Part shown: positions 38,001 through 48,658 of the stretch, one piece after another | Layout of the letters: each line of letters begins with the position of its first letter | Position numbering within the stretch: position 1 is the stretch's first letter | Source of the DNA: Usnea hakonensis | Lineage: Eukaryota; Ascomycota; Lecanoromycetes; Lecanorales; Parmeliaceae | Assembly: GCA_013423325.1 (NCBI GenBank) | Contig: BLJB01000012.1 | Span: 62,001-126,000, forward strand | Direction: 5' to 3' | Length of the DNA: 64,000 nt | Position numbers and translations under genes: made by a program | The notes under the pieces: generated by a model | Told to the model about the DNA's origin: nothing | Seen by the model: only the letters and a program-made list of their open reading frames with translations | The model's database searches: none

Positions 38001-38055
38001 GCTCCACGCACGGCGGCTTCAAAGCGCGAAAAGCTTTCACTCGAGCTTCATCCAT
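35005..38055 (-). CDS. TTI1: TTI1, subunit of the TEL2-TTI1-TTI2 (TTT) complex
   Basis: Single exon, 1016 residues from the ATG at 38055, the family length. The N-terminus AFRALKPPCVELSQVAL, DSKLADYAFFPLSHIFRDS and LPVRAVEVALQCLQILISQGW is characteristic of Tti1. The rest is a long series of HEAT-like helical pairs with a Ser/Pro-rich insert near residue 760. TTT is a co-chaperone that stabilises PIKK kinases (Tor, Tel1, Mec1/ATR, Tra1) with Hsp90, in cytoplasm and nucleus. No introns, and no damage to the frame over 3 kb. It is convergent with eIF5. Confidence 0.92.
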   Translation of the reverse strand: MDEARVKAFRALKPPCVELSQVALRYKAKKATTKDVIRSLESLHETMSIIGGQSNALDSKLADYAFFPLSHIFRDSKDLPVRAVEVALQCLQILISQGWRSQLSSELGKQILILLCFLAGGSATDTKVKHVNEELSSTSFECLSSLFQASNGAGLGAKSVDAKDTPILGHTVTVMLDGVTDGPSVSVRLSALNALNSLVSSITDEEALRGVFPGTVSSLTKVLSSKSGSKPSYKVLVASLRILSTIICIVIDDGKVADFEAVSPNSTAPTKSHKDLPESWATATSAQVKMALANIMPLRYHDRSEVREALMQLCNSVIQDCRTALRQSIPMLIETVVVLCSHSRNAAALSSFGSIASTDGDLLDMIKSSLHDWIVALPRIMQSNDETKKNRTLEQISTAFKLLESHDISLDILNDSMAVSLRASVSSAIQASRSAHPISESSLKVSQLIHSTNAASSSAAVFQPVLFSDPGNRPTMDRLQKLALQLHDMPVSTGLLQDIAKTLRTTSEEEQLAGIWLSLQILNHRFEESAMIDQYLNLPPGQDSQNLLLDDIYSFSLDVLSESTFEDKRGWKVQALALETLALQARTQKEDFRPELVDALYPILERLGSNNAALQQHAMTCLNIVSTTCNYPNSAALVIDNADYLVNAVGLKLNTFDISPQVPQVLVMVVRLCGPALIPYLDDSVESLFSILACYHGYPKLVDSIFSVLVAIVEEAAKSSTRAIKSSTDTTTRPKIYKPISIAELASLLRSNLERTNRPLSPPPSPRPTKKPLSQKDFEPQEESEDSPEVPTEPPAPAPSKTHTLLTSITNLTPSHLTTPSPPIRAHILNLLTTALPILASNTDTFLPIAAQLFLPITTRLYDPEAYTTLAAANALSTLCECAGDFLSTRMEAEWDKMLGLYRRVERDMREETRIHSRGKGKGKGPSGMKWRVWDAVVQLLLVVVANVGVNEDMEDGVFEALGSLAGQREDVRSVLGDLNADVLWLLAEKARVSEGGQKLVKPEGVNGMEFVDLDL

Positions 38056-39072
38056 GGTTTCCAAGGGATACTATATGGGATAAAGACCTCTATGGGAACA
38101 TCCCCAAGACAACCAGCGTTCTCGATGGCTTACAGACACAAGAGAGCATCCAATGCTTGCTCGAGTTTCCATATCGAATCCGTAGGCAGCTGGATCCGAG
38201 CAGATCAAAGTCTCTATGCTCGCCAAGCAGTCCGAGCGGTGTAAGATACTGTGCAAGACCCTAAGACGTTCTGGTGTTGTTGAGTGCACAAAAATACAAC
38301 ATACACTAGTGCGTAAGGTAGATAGCTTAGGGCTAGGGCTATCTCTCGATATAGGAACTGTGCGTGCTGTGGTACAAATTCGCAAATACAACAAACCTTT
38401 CTGTGACGAGTGGACGTATTCATGTTTCGAATCGAAGAACGTACAGCAAAACGACTTGGTACCCATATTCCCTCCCAGAACCTATCCACTCACGACCTCA
38501 AGAACCGTCCTCGCCATCACCCTTCAATCCCTCATGGTCCTTCAAGCGAACTCCCCATTTCACAGCCTTAACGATGTGAATTTTCTGCGAATTCCAAAAA
38601 GCTGAAGCGGTACAAAAACCAAGTTTGGTACTGTCAGGGGAATTGAGCTAGTTTCGCGATTCGTGTTGCGACTCTAATCTTGGAGCAATATGGGGAACGA
38701 GTGGCTAGGGGCGGTGCTCACGGTATATAACCGAGCCATCACCATAACAGTGGTCAACATTACAGATGCCACTGCCGTAAGTGTACGGCTGTAGAATACT
38801 ATATATCGACATGATTCTCTTCCTCACGCAGATATCTGAAAGGTCAGTTGGGCATCTCATCGGTCCATGCTTAGAATACCTCTTTAGCCAGATGTATTTC
38901 ACTCTACCTTTCACAAAAGGCAACCTTGAGTGGGATGGTTTCGCCTTTTTATGGATCACAGGCTACGAAAACACAAAAAAACGAATCTCGTGCGCGGCTT
39001 GACGTCACTAACACTGTCTATGAAATGGAGATATCCGATCCATGTGTGATCGTCTTCGCATACGAGAAGCTG
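38056..39072. other. Intergenic region
   Basis: About 1 kb upstream of TTI1 and downstream of the 2EXR gene. Small open frames on both strands show no recognisable family and no splice structure. Confidence 0.4.
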
Positions 39073-40311
39073 CTAGGTAAAAATCGACAATCCAAGTTCA
39101 GGCCAGTGCTCTGTCATATCTCTGAACTTTTCGCCACTCGGCCATCTCTCTTCGTCCACCAAAAGCCCATCTTTCCCGATACGACCAAGCGCTTCAACAG
39201 GGAAAAGCCAGAAACCAAAAGCAGGCCTTACAGCATTCTTCAAGTCCTCATATCTGTATCCCTCATCGTGGGCACCAACCGGCCATTTCGCTTTCACGTC
39301 TTTAGGAAGGAAGCCGTCACCTGGCCCCTTTCCGTTCCATTGATCTTCCTCCTTCTGTATCCAAACCCTTGCGCTCACTTGATCGGAAATGTTGCTTCCT
39401 CCTGCTATGCGGGGATCAAAGGCTAGAAAGGACCGATACATCACTTTCTGCGGAGAAATTTGCCATTTCTTCAGCAATCTCAGCCAATGCTCCAGTGCGT
39501 CCCGCGAGCTAGCGAGGCCGTGGGTTTTTTCCAGATCCTTAGATATGGATCGAGGATCACGTGGTAAACGCTCAAATTTCGGAACCGTACTCACAATGGG
39601 AAAGGAGCGATTGAACAAAGCTCCTGCTGTTCCAAATCCACTTAGGGGACCAACGATTTGGCGCCCAACTAAAGGAGTCGAGACGAACCAGACTTCCCGG
39701 AGCTGCGTGAGGGTTTCTAAAAAAGCCGATCTGGTGTCGGACTCGAGACCCGAAGGTTCCACTCCAATCATATCGTTGCCTTGTAGACCATTGATCGTAA
39801 TTGCTAGATTAAGAAGTCCGACATGGCGAGGGTCGTGTATGGTCTTTAGGCGGTGAATGAACGCGATCAAAGTATTTTTCGCAGGCCATTCTGCATCGAG
39901 ATAAAGAGTGTCACATTCTGGATTAACGTGAAGGGTCCCATGAGTCGCAGGTCCCTGTTTAGACGTTCCACCTGTGAATCTACACGGTAGATGGACCCGA
40001 TAGAGCTTGAAAACTTCTTCCCTTGACTCCTGATCAACGCGAAGAAATTTGCTCAGTAGCTGGCTGCCATCTACTACCGTGAAATAGAGCTCGCCATTTC
40101 CTACAGAATCTGGGTGTTCGCCTGCTTCGGAAGCTGACTTTCCTCTCTGATTATTGAGATGTATGCGAATGATGCGATGACGTCGTAGTGCGTACCGCCA
40201 TATCTTGGTGCGCAACTCCTTTGGTAGTGTGGCGAAGAGAGGAAAAGTTGATAATTCGTGGTGTGGGCATGGACGAGAGTTGATTGGTTGCAAATGCGGA
40301 TGAGAAGTCAT
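39073..40311 (-). CDS. 2EXR domain protein
   Basis: Single exon, 412 residues. Near the N-terminus the fungal 2EXR/F-box-like motif reads FPLFATLPKELRTKIWRYAL, followed by a region starting LRVDQESREEVFKLYRV that is typical of this family. The remainder is globular with no membrane segment or signal peptide. The family is large and fungus-specific, with no biochemically defined function; the N-terminal helix resembles the Skp1-binding part of F-boxes. It lies divergently from the P450 gene (585 bp between starts), which may be coincidental. Confidence 0.85.
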   Translation of the reverse strand: MTSHPHLQPINSRPCPHHELSTFPLFATLPKELRTKIWRYALRRHRIIRIHLNNQRGKSASEAGEHPDSVGNGELYFTVVDGSQLLSKFLRVDQESREEVFKLYRVHLPCRFTGGTSKQGPATHGTLHVNPECDTLYLDAEWPAKNTLIAFIHRLKTIHDPRHVGLLNLAITINGLQGNDMIGVEPSGLESDTRSAFLETLTQLREVWFVSTPLVGRQIVGPLSGFGTAGALFNRSFPIVSTVPKFERLPRDPRSISKDLEKTHGLASSRDALEHWLRLLKKWQISPQKVMYRSFLAFDPRIAGGSNISDQVSARVWIQKEEDQWNGKGPGDGFLPKDVKAKWPVGAHDEGYRYEDLKNAVRPAFGFWLFPVEALGRIGKDGLLVDEERWPSGEKFRDMTEHWPELGLSIFT

Positions 40312-40896
40312 TACGAACGTGCGTTGACAAGGCTGTTGAAAGCAATCCTTCAGACAAGATCTTTACTTATACTCATCCTGCTAACCAAGCTTCTTTTCAT
40401 GTCACAAGGGGTTACCAAGATGTAGACGGTTGATTGCTAACCTGGCTGGCCCGAGGAAGAGGTGCTCATTACCGCTGCCAAAAATAAATTTCGGAAAGGC
40501 TTAGCGTAAGGGTTCCTGTCAGTAGACACCGCCCTACTGTGCATGACAAGGTGTTGTGATAGGCTGTATCTGATTTGTCATTGCAGGCATGCGACGGATG
40601 AGCCCGGATGCCCGTGTCCTCATTGGGAAGGTGTTTCGCATCGTCAATTGATTGGCTTGAAACCCGCGATATACTTGATTGATGCCTGTTTCCTTTTTGG
40701 GGAAGTGTTTCGTCAATTGCACGATAAAAATATCACCTTCCGCCATCTTTTCACTTTCTCTGACTCTATAATCAAGTTTTTGATAGACGTCAACATCTTC
40801 GACGTTCTATATTTACAGTATCCGGGCATTGGCTCAACTGCTGGCCTTATTTCAATTAATTAGAAGATATTTCATCGCCTTGATCTTCTCGAGGTC

Positions 40897-42594
40897 ATGG
40901 CGACACTTACACAATATGCGCTAGTGACCATCATCTTGATGTCAATCTTTTTGACAGTCGTGAACGCCATTGGGTCCTATCGCCGCCTATCCCATATTCC
41001 TGGACCCCCACTTGCGGCTCTTTCCCGTCTGTGGATGTTGAAGAGCCTTTTAGGCCCCCGCAATCATCTCAACCTCTACGAAGCGTGCCTGAAGTACGGT
41101 ACCCTAGCTCGCGTCGGACCTAATGAGCTGGTGACTTCCGACCCAGATCTTGTTCGCCGCATGCACGCTAATCGGTCGCCTTACGTTCGAAGCCCGCATT
41201 ATCGAGCTTTTCGCTTTAAGCCAGGGGTTGACAATGTACTGAGCGAGACTGATGAGCACAGGCACCAAGATTTGAGAAAGAAGATGGCGTCTGGGTATGC
41301 GGGGAAGGAGAATCCGGGACTGGAAAGCGAGATCGATGAGCGTATTCGTGATCTTGTCAACTTGATCGATCGCAAATACGTATGCACGGCCGGAGAACCG
41401 GGTAGGCAGATGGACTTTGCACGCAAAGCACAATTCTTTACCGTAGATGTGATCTCTGGATTAGCGTTCGGTCAACCATTCGAGAATTTGACCCTTGACG
41501 AGGACAGAGATGAGTATATAAAATCGGTTGAGGAAGCGATGCCCGTAACTACACTCATGACCGAGCTATCGGAAGTCCACTCTTTCCTCGAGAAAAGCTC
41601 GCTGATGAAGATGCTAGCCCCATCGGCTAGGGATAAGATTGGGTTCGGTAAGATCATCGGGCTTGCAAAAGAGAAGGTTGCCGAGAGGTTTGGGGATGAT
41701 AAGAAGGTGAAGCAGGATATGCTAGGATCGTTTCTAAACCATAGATTAAGCCAAGAGGATGCGGAGTCAGAGACCGTGCTGCAGTTGTAAGCATCTGAAC
41801 GTCCTGATTTTGTATGCTGACCGTAAGGCTAATATCATTGACGAAAGATTTGCGGGTTCTGACACCTCAGCAACAACTATCAGAGCTACCATCCTCTTCT
41901 TAACCACAACACCTAGTGCGCTTTGGCGTCTGAGGGCGGAGATGGATGATGGTATTATCAATGGCACCATTTCGAGTCCAATCAAGGATTCTGAAGCGAA
42001 AGCTTTACCATATTTGCAGGCTTGTATTAAGGAAGGCTTGAGACTATTCCCACCAACCTCTGCACTGCTCAGCAAGAGGGTTCCGCCTGGAGGGGATACG
42101 TTGAATGGCGTGTTTCTTCCTGGGGGCACTGACATTGGGTAGAGCGCAACTGCATCACTTCTCGATACCATTCCTGGCTGACCTCCACGCGTAGTTACTC
42201 CAGTTGGGCGATCCATCGCAGTACTATCATTTTCGGCCCAGACGCCAGCATTTTCCGCCCCGAGCGCTGGCTCGAAGCCTCCGAGGTCCAGTTGCAGAAA
42301 ATGGAACGGAACAACGAGCTCATCTTCAGCTACGGGCGCTTCAAATGTCTGGGACAGGCCGTTGCGATGATGGAATTGAACAAAGTGTTTGTAGAGGTAC
42401 GTTGGGCGTTTCAAGTCAAGAAATATTGTGACTTGTAAGATTGTTGACTAATTTGGTCCTACGTTCAGCTATTGAGAAGATATGATATCTCGCTGGTCGA
42501 CCCCTCGAAGCCATGGAAATCAGTCAACGTGGGTACTCATATGCAGAGCGAGATGTGGGTGACAATTAGACAGAGGGATGGTTTGATGGAATGA
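40897..42594 (+). CDS. Cytochrome P450 monooxygenase
   Basis: Four exons (40897-41786, 41848-42138, 42195-42396, 42469-42594) give 502 residues. A membrane anchor (ALVTIILMSIFLTVVNAIG) is followed by IPGPPLAALSRLW. Catalytic landmarks are intact: I-helix FAGSDTSATTIR, K-helix ACIKEGLRLFPP (ExxR), FRPERWLE, and the haem loop FSYGRFKCLGQAVA with the Cys ligand. By overall pattern (IPGPP, YVRSPHYRAF, TDEHRHQDLRK) it resembles the pisatin-demethylase-like group of microsomal fungal P450s; the substrate is unknown. No biosynthetic backbone gene lies in the window, so a cluster role is unsupported. It needs an NADPH-P450 reductase encoded elsewhere. Confidence 0.93.
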
Positions 42595-42867
42595 GACTCT
42601 CTCGGCGATGCTTTCACGGCTCGAAATCGTGCCTTTCTTTCCGCGGTGCAAGGCTTCAACCAGGCTTGTATTGAGACTAAGATTCAAGTCGAGGCTAAGT
42701 GCAAGCCGTCACTCTTAAAATACAATACAATACAATGATACCATTTAGCGTGCAAGTTGTTCTCATGATCTTCCCAACCTACCTATTCTCATACTTTAAA
42801 CTTCTCTTTTATCAACTCCGCACCTATTTCTCTCTGTACAAATCCCAAAGCGCTCAGCTGAACGTTA

Positions 42868-43190
42868 TGTCTTCGACTGACTCGAGCTCGTCCGACGACT
42901 TCCCACCAACTGACATCAGCAGGGACCGTCGCATCAACACAGGCGATGCCAACACACAGGATAATTTCCCCTCTCTTTGATCTCATTCCCGGCGAGATAC
43001 GAAATCTCTTCTTCGACCTTGCTCTGACTGCGTACCCTGGCAAGCAAGAACCCTTCAAGAAGAGCGCTTACTATTTATTGCCGACCGGGATTTCGCTACG
43101 TTGATGTGAGAATCGATACCGATCCTTTGCTCACATGCCGACGTGTCTATGGAGAGACACACGCCTTGTCCCAAAGCAGAATTACGTACA
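42868..43190 (+). pseudogene. Frameshifted 2EXR/F-box-like family pseudogene
   Basis: From the ATG at 42868 a Ser/Asp-rich leader runs to TGA at 42978. A one-base shift restores LFDLIPGEIRNLFFDLAL and GKQEPFKKSAYY. A second shift restores RPGFRYVDVRIDTDPLLTCR and RVYGETHALSQ. These are the ordered landmarks of a common fungal family (IP.EIRN..F..AL, KSAYY.RPGF, LLTCRR.Y.ETH). The rest of the protein (normally >150 residues more) is missing; the similarity stops near 43190, where the ankyrin relic begins on the other strand. Confidence 0.75.
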
Positions 43191-43192
43191 CG

Positions 43193-44350
43193 TCAAGTGG
43201 ATCGATCAGTCCACCCATTCGCTCCTCTCTTGTCGACCTGAGCTCCCTTCTTCAACAGTAGCTGCACCGTAGTCCGGTTTCCTCCACCAGCCGCTTGGAT
43301 CAACGCGGTCTTACCATTTTTGTTCTTTGATTCGATATCAGCTCCCTTCCCCAAAAGTAGCCGCGTCATATCAAAGCGTCCATTTCTAGCCGTATATATC
43401 AATGCTATATCACCTATGAGTCCTCTGATTCAATATTAGCTCCCTTGTCTAACAGTAGCTACACTATAACTTGGTGTCCACATCCGGCCTCGTATGTTAA
43501 CGGTGTATCACCCTTTACGTTCTTTGACTCGATATCAGCCCCTTATTCTAGCAGCATGTCTACAATTCGCTCGTCCCGAGAGGATACCGTATAGTAGAGA
43601 GCTATTTCGCCTTTCCTATTCTTTATATGAACATCGGCTCCTGAAGATAAGAGGAATTGCTCGGTTTTTCCCTGCCTATGTCTACTCGCCAGTTGCAAGG
43701 CTGTGCTATGATAAATGAGTCCTCGCGCCTGGATATCAACTCCTTTCCCAAGCAAGCTTTTTACCTTTGATACATCCCCATCTACCGCGGCTTGAAAGAA
43801 CTGGTCAGTACTTTTTAATAGCTTTTGCAACAGAGAGGCCACGGTGAATTGTGATTTTCCCTTCTTCTGCCGTGGAGGTGAAGATGAACGATCGTCTGGT
43901 CGCATTAAAGGTCGTGAAGCGCTGAGTCCAGATTGTGGACCTGCACTTTTTTGAGTAGTGCTTGGCTCGAGCCTTATAATTGATACTTCTCTACTGAGGC
44001 TGTTATCATCATCGCTTGCACATGCCGGGTCTTCTGACTCGTGTGGGATAGCGCTATTGTTGTCGTCTAAGGCAAGGTCTTCTTCAAGTCTACTCGCCGC
44101 TACGGCTTCTTGAAACCAGGTAATGATGAATTGCCGCTTCTCAATAATAACGCCTCGAGATATACCGATATCTTTCAGCTCTCTACGCAGCGCTTCCCAC
44201 GTCTCTTAGTTATTTCGTGCCGTTATATCGAACGTTTGCGTTAAAACTATAGAACCTTCGCGTTTTCCAGCACGGGCTTCGGCGATTAAGAGATTCAATT
44301 TACTTTCAAGTCTCTTAGGCGAGAACCTATAATTAGGCGAGAACCTATAA
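43193..44350 (-). pseudogene. Ankyrin-repeat protein pseudogene
   Basis: Read leftwards from about 44350: FSPKRLESKLNLLIAEARAG, KREGSIVLTQTFDITARNN, a stop (TAA), then ETWEALRRELKDIGIS and FIITWFQEAVAASRLEEDL, a Ser-rich linker, then FFQAAVDGDVSKVKSLLGKG opening an ankyrin array. Repeats with further in-frame stops follow (after DMLLE; within GHQVIV), ending in RLLLGKGADIESKNKNGKTA. The N-terminal block is a domain often seen before ankyrin repeats in fungal proteins. At least three stops interrupt the frame, so this is not expressed as a full protein. No start codon could be fixed. Confidence 0.8.
44315..44350 (+). repeat. Two perfect 18-bp tandem units
   Basis: The unit TTAGGCGAGAACCTATAA occurs twice, back to back, at the 5' edge of the ankyrin relic. 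It duplicates the codons for NYRFSP in that frame. Confidence 0.9.
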
Positions 44351-44529
44351 GATATCAGGATCAGGTAATGGAAAGGAGAGGATGTTATAGGATTTAATTA
44401 ATAGAATGTTGCTGTAATCGGGCATGAGATAAGCAGACAGTACTCCAACCACGCAATCGAAAAGCTGAATTGCACAGCCACTCCCTTGTTTCAGGTACAC
44501 CAACCTTCATTAGCTCCTTTAGCTTACTT

Positions 44530-44700
44530 TCAGGCGGTCCCCAAGAAGAGGAAGCGAAGATAAAGTAGGGTCTCCCAGCACGCGCGCTCCATCTCAACCG
44601 AAACATTGTTCTCATCATACACGTGCGTCTCGAAAACATACTTAACATAAGGAACAGTTGCCATCAACCGAGACTTCACAACAGCAACGGTATGTGACAT
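44530..44700 (-). other. 56-codon orphan frame
   Basis: From ATG at 44700: MSHTVAVVKSRLMATVPYVK, then VFETHVYDENNVSVEMERA and a hydrophobic end. It looks protein-like but is short, with no family recognised. It sits between the ankyrin relic and a dispersed repeat, so it may be another gene fragment. Confidence 0.25.
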
Positions 44701-44740
44701 GCAACGAATGCCGCGGCGTGCTAAAAGATGTTGATTTCAA

Positions 44741-44785
44741 AGCTGCCATCCCAATCGCGGAACCGATGCCCCACTAATCACCGGA
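44741..44785 (+). repeat. Dispersed repeat copy 1
   Basis: This 45-bp stretch matches 51068-51112 at 41 of 45 positions, including 28 identical bases in a row. Three of the four differences are C/T. Probably a fragment of a mobile or duplicated element. Confidence 0.65.
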
Positions 44786-45442
44786 GCGGATGCAGAACGC
44801 CTTAAGAGTTGAGTAACGGGATTAAGTGCTCACCTGCCCAGACAGCTATTTAAAGGGGTAGGCACGTAAGAGCGTCGAAACAGGCGCACATATATAGCGC
44901 CACTAGTCACGCTGGCGAGCGAAATGTTCGGTCGCGGTTTCTAGATTTGTAAGGAAGAGGAGATGGTGAGCTTTGAGGTGCTTGGCGTAGTGAAGGATAA
45001 GGGGAATTGGTTGATGATGAGGAAGATTAATGATGGTCAATAGAGCATTTTAGGGTAGGTAGTTGGCTACTGGGGCCATTGATTTCGTCTACTTACTTTG
45101 CGGTATATGGATAACCAACTCAAATCGAGACGCTCATTACTTTTCAGAGTACCAGTCAACAGTGAACGGAACGTAACGCGCTTTGCTTCCCTTGTGCCGA
45201 AAGTTGAATTTACACGGAAATCCTCGTCCGCCGCCATCTATATTTCCAATATCAAAATGGCTCCGCGAACAGCAAACCTTGCGCTCGAGACGTATAATGC
45301 CTACTACCGTAGCCGCAGAAGCTGAAATCGCTCGAAAGGACAGGGGTTAGTTTCAACGGAAGCGCGAGGGGAAGGTCCCAGTCTTTTTGGATGACGGCAT
45401 CTTCAGGACCTTGGTACTTCACGTATGATAGCCAGAAGCTAC

Positions 45443-47942
45443 TTAGACGTCCGAGCGACGTGGAGGGTGCAAGCCGAGCCGTACTCTTGCAATCGGGCTC
45501 ATTTTCCAAAAGACACGGGTCTCCATCCTCAAGACCGTCTCACGATAGAAAGTGTTGTTCGTCCATTCATAAGAACACAAAAGTGCTCTCTGCATGCCCC
45601 CTTCTTCCCCGCAGATGAGGACTGCAGCCGGAGGCTTGGCGGCGGAGAAGAGCGTGACGGTCATCGTAGAGGTATCGACAAGCGTGAAAATCTTCTCCTC
45701 GCCGCTGTGGCTTTCTCGCGCTTTTGTGATCCGGGCTTTGATGTCGGGATATGTGGACGGATCTTGACCTTGGCAATAGTTTTCCAATTCTTGAGAATTC
45801 TCCATCTTGTGCCGTGACAAGGAACTTCCGGTGGCGCTCCATGACAGCCTCCCTAGGTCGGCTCCAAATAGACAGCGTTCAAGTTTCGATAGACTCATGT
45901 AACCCTCTACACCGAAGAACCATGGCTCTGCTGACCAGACTTTACCCAGGTATAAAGTTTTGACTAGATATGGGGACATCAGGGCGATAGGTGTGATCAA
46001 GAGCAGTGGAATTGCTCCAAAAATAGTCATTGGGGCGTTTCCTCCGTCATATGCTGCTGCTTGGGAATTGATCGTAGCGAAGGCAGCAATCAAGAAAATG
46101 CTAAGTACTACGAAAGGGCTGACTAGAGAAAGCAAAACACGGACGATCAGGCGCTTTTTGGTGTCATTACGTCGTAGAATAACGTGTGAGAATGACTTCC
46201 AGCGGATGTTAGCAGCTCTCGCACCATCAAGAATGATCGTGTCGTTTTCTCCAATCCCACAGACCTGTGTCTTTGGATAGATATCCCAGAGCGAAGCGTT
46301 CCAATGGTCGTGCAGGGAGTACCAAGAGTCATATGGACTGTGTGGAAGCAGACATACCAGACGCTCGAGTAGCATGTTGCTGTCATTTGCAAGAGATAGG
46401 CGCGCAAATGCCTGGAACGCAGAGTCTGTAGAGCATACTTGAGGCCGCTGTCGGAGAAGACCCATGAGTGCATAGGATAAGTCTCCCGGAAGATGTTCAG
46501 TTGTACGTCGGTTGTGTAAACAGTGAAGCGCTATCGTCATGAGCTCCAACGGGCTAAGGATTACAGATCCCTCATAGTGATCTATAAGCTGTCCGATGAG
46601 ATCGCTAGCATCCCAAAAGCGGGCAATCTCCCTGCGGTGAATCTGAACACAAGAGTCAAGTCTGCGATTGGTGTAGAGCCAGATTCCATCCTGTCCGGGA
46701 CTTAGCAGAAGCTCAGGCAACGTCCACACACGGCTACCCCAGTCGCGTAGCTGGTCTTCCATTTTCGGAGTGGACAATGGCCCTGTGACAGCCACCACCA
46801 TGGAGGCAGCGCCACGGGCGACATCACAAATACTCCAGACATTCTGCTCCACCTCCTTATTGCTACCAAGACAGCTGCATCCCACCCAAAAGGCCTCAAC
46901 ACCCGCGGCTTGAGCAGCGTGCTGTCCGACCTGGCGCAGATAGTCCAGATCTGCTGTTGTGGAGAATTGGCTGTTAGTATATGACACAAATACGTAGTCG
47001 AGTCTAGCCCCAGTCCCATGTTCTTTTCTCCAATCCTGGACACGGATGCGTTTCATGTTGGCCGCAAGACAAAGATACTGCGGCTCGCTTACTCTCTCAA
47101 TACTTCCAATGAGAGACCGGCCACTAGATCCCTTGTTGGCCGCAGATTGCTTACTTGTGTGGTTTTCCTCCTCTGACGGAGTATTTTCGAATTTGTTTCT
47201 TGCGTCGTATGGGTATTGCCAGTCTTTGTACGGCACTGGGTCGAAATACCCATGGTTACGAGCCTTTGTGGTGACTGGGAATGGATTCAGTAACTGAAGC
47301 TAAATCAGTTCATGTTCAGCATTCTTTTAGCTTGACTTGGCTCACGAGCAGTAACAGAAGGCCACAAGCGGGTAGCCATCTCACAATCACATACTTTTCG
47401 GTAGCCCAGTGCGATATACGGAATAGCCGTGGACTATCGTTGTATACGGTCGTACGAATCCAACTGGCCTTGGCTCTAGCATTTTTCACATCGCTGGTAC
47501 ATTGTACGATCAGCTTAATCACACGACCGTTCCTAGGATTCAGGAAGCGATCATCTCTTTTGCCTTGATAAGATCTTCTAAGAAGGTCGCGGTGATAGAA
47601 GATATTGCTCGAACCCTTTTCGGTCGCGGCAGGCGCCACCGAATGAGGCTCGAGATTGTTTGGAGGAAGGAGACTTGTGTCTTCGGCGGAGGAAGACAAG
47701 TTCCACGGTGTCAGCGACTCTTCACGACGACTCGGTGTGGAAGGCGAGCCCACAGCACGACGTGGCATGTTTCCCAAAGGTATTGGCTATTGTGCTCGTC
47801 AGCGGCGTAAGCGGCTGATGCTTTCTACGTAATGAAAAGATGCACCTACACTAAGGCGTGAATTTGCAGACTTGCTAGAGTTGATATTTGATTTTCCATT
47901 GTCCAAGCTGTAAAGACCAGAGGACCCAGAATTGGATGCCAT
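45443..47942 (-). CDS. HET-like membrane protein
   Basis: Three exons (47942-47850, 47786-47346, 47293-45443) give 794 residues. A hydrophobic helix (VIVRWLPACGLLLLL) lies at the end of exon 2. Residues ~250-390 resemble a diverged heterokaryon-incompatibility domain: DYVFVSYTNSQF, LDYLRQVGQHAAQAAGVEAF, then ICDVARGAASMVVAV and WGSRVWTLPELLLSP, in the usual HET order. Two further membrane helices (about 559-583 and 599-621) follow. HET proteins trigger cell death on non-self fusion; membrane-anchored HET-like proteins are less studied. Reading upstream in the same frame past a TAG (47973-47975) gives 83 more codons from an ATG at 48224, so the annotated start may follow a nonsense mutation. 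Confidence 0.72.
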
Positions 47943-48658
47943 AGGTGGTGAGCTGTACTCTTGGCTAGGGCCCTACGAAGGCAGGTGATTGGCGTCGAAG
48001 TGATTCGGATCGTAGTCACCGCCGTGAGCTCGACCTGTACCCCAGCCGTCGGGCAATAATGTATTGTTATGTTGGCTACTAGGTACGTTGGTCCGATCGC
48101 TGGGATGGTAATCTCCTCGGCGCGTAGGGTCTTGCAAGTCGGACTCACTTGACTTTCCGGTGGCTCTTTGGTTCATCCGGACTAGAGACTTGAGAAAACG
48201 GAACAAAGACTTGAATAATGACATGCCAAAGCTGGTGTACCCTTTGGGGAGACTTGAGTATTCTCCTGCAGTGTCAAAAGCTTAGCATTAAGCAACAAGT
48301 CAGCAGCGGCAATCTTGATGTCAAAAGAAAGCATGGTTGTATTGGTGAAATATGGGTCACAGTACATTATATTATTATGCATGGGGTAGATTTCTCTCGC
48401 CCGCGTCGCCATAGAATTTCAGCCGCAAGCATCAAATTGCAAATATGTTTCGGACTGTCCGAAGGTGAAAGGGGCCAGAAGAGTCTGATGATGCAAATCA
48501 GGTACTCTATCCATACTAGTGCCATGCAAGGCCATCTCGGCTTACGCTTTGGGTTGTATTTTGATGTTTCATCCGCTGGGCTATCTTGCGTGGTTGATCT
48601 TTCTCACGGTAGTAGCGCTAAAAACTTGTCAATATCCGCTGCCACGGGTCCCATAATA

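Noticed and set aside
40897..42594. Secondary-metabolite cluster around the P450
   Set aside because: Neighbours are TTI1, a 2EXR gene and pseudogenes; no synthase, regulator or transporter of a pathway lies nearby, and the phenol hydroxylase is 17 kb away.
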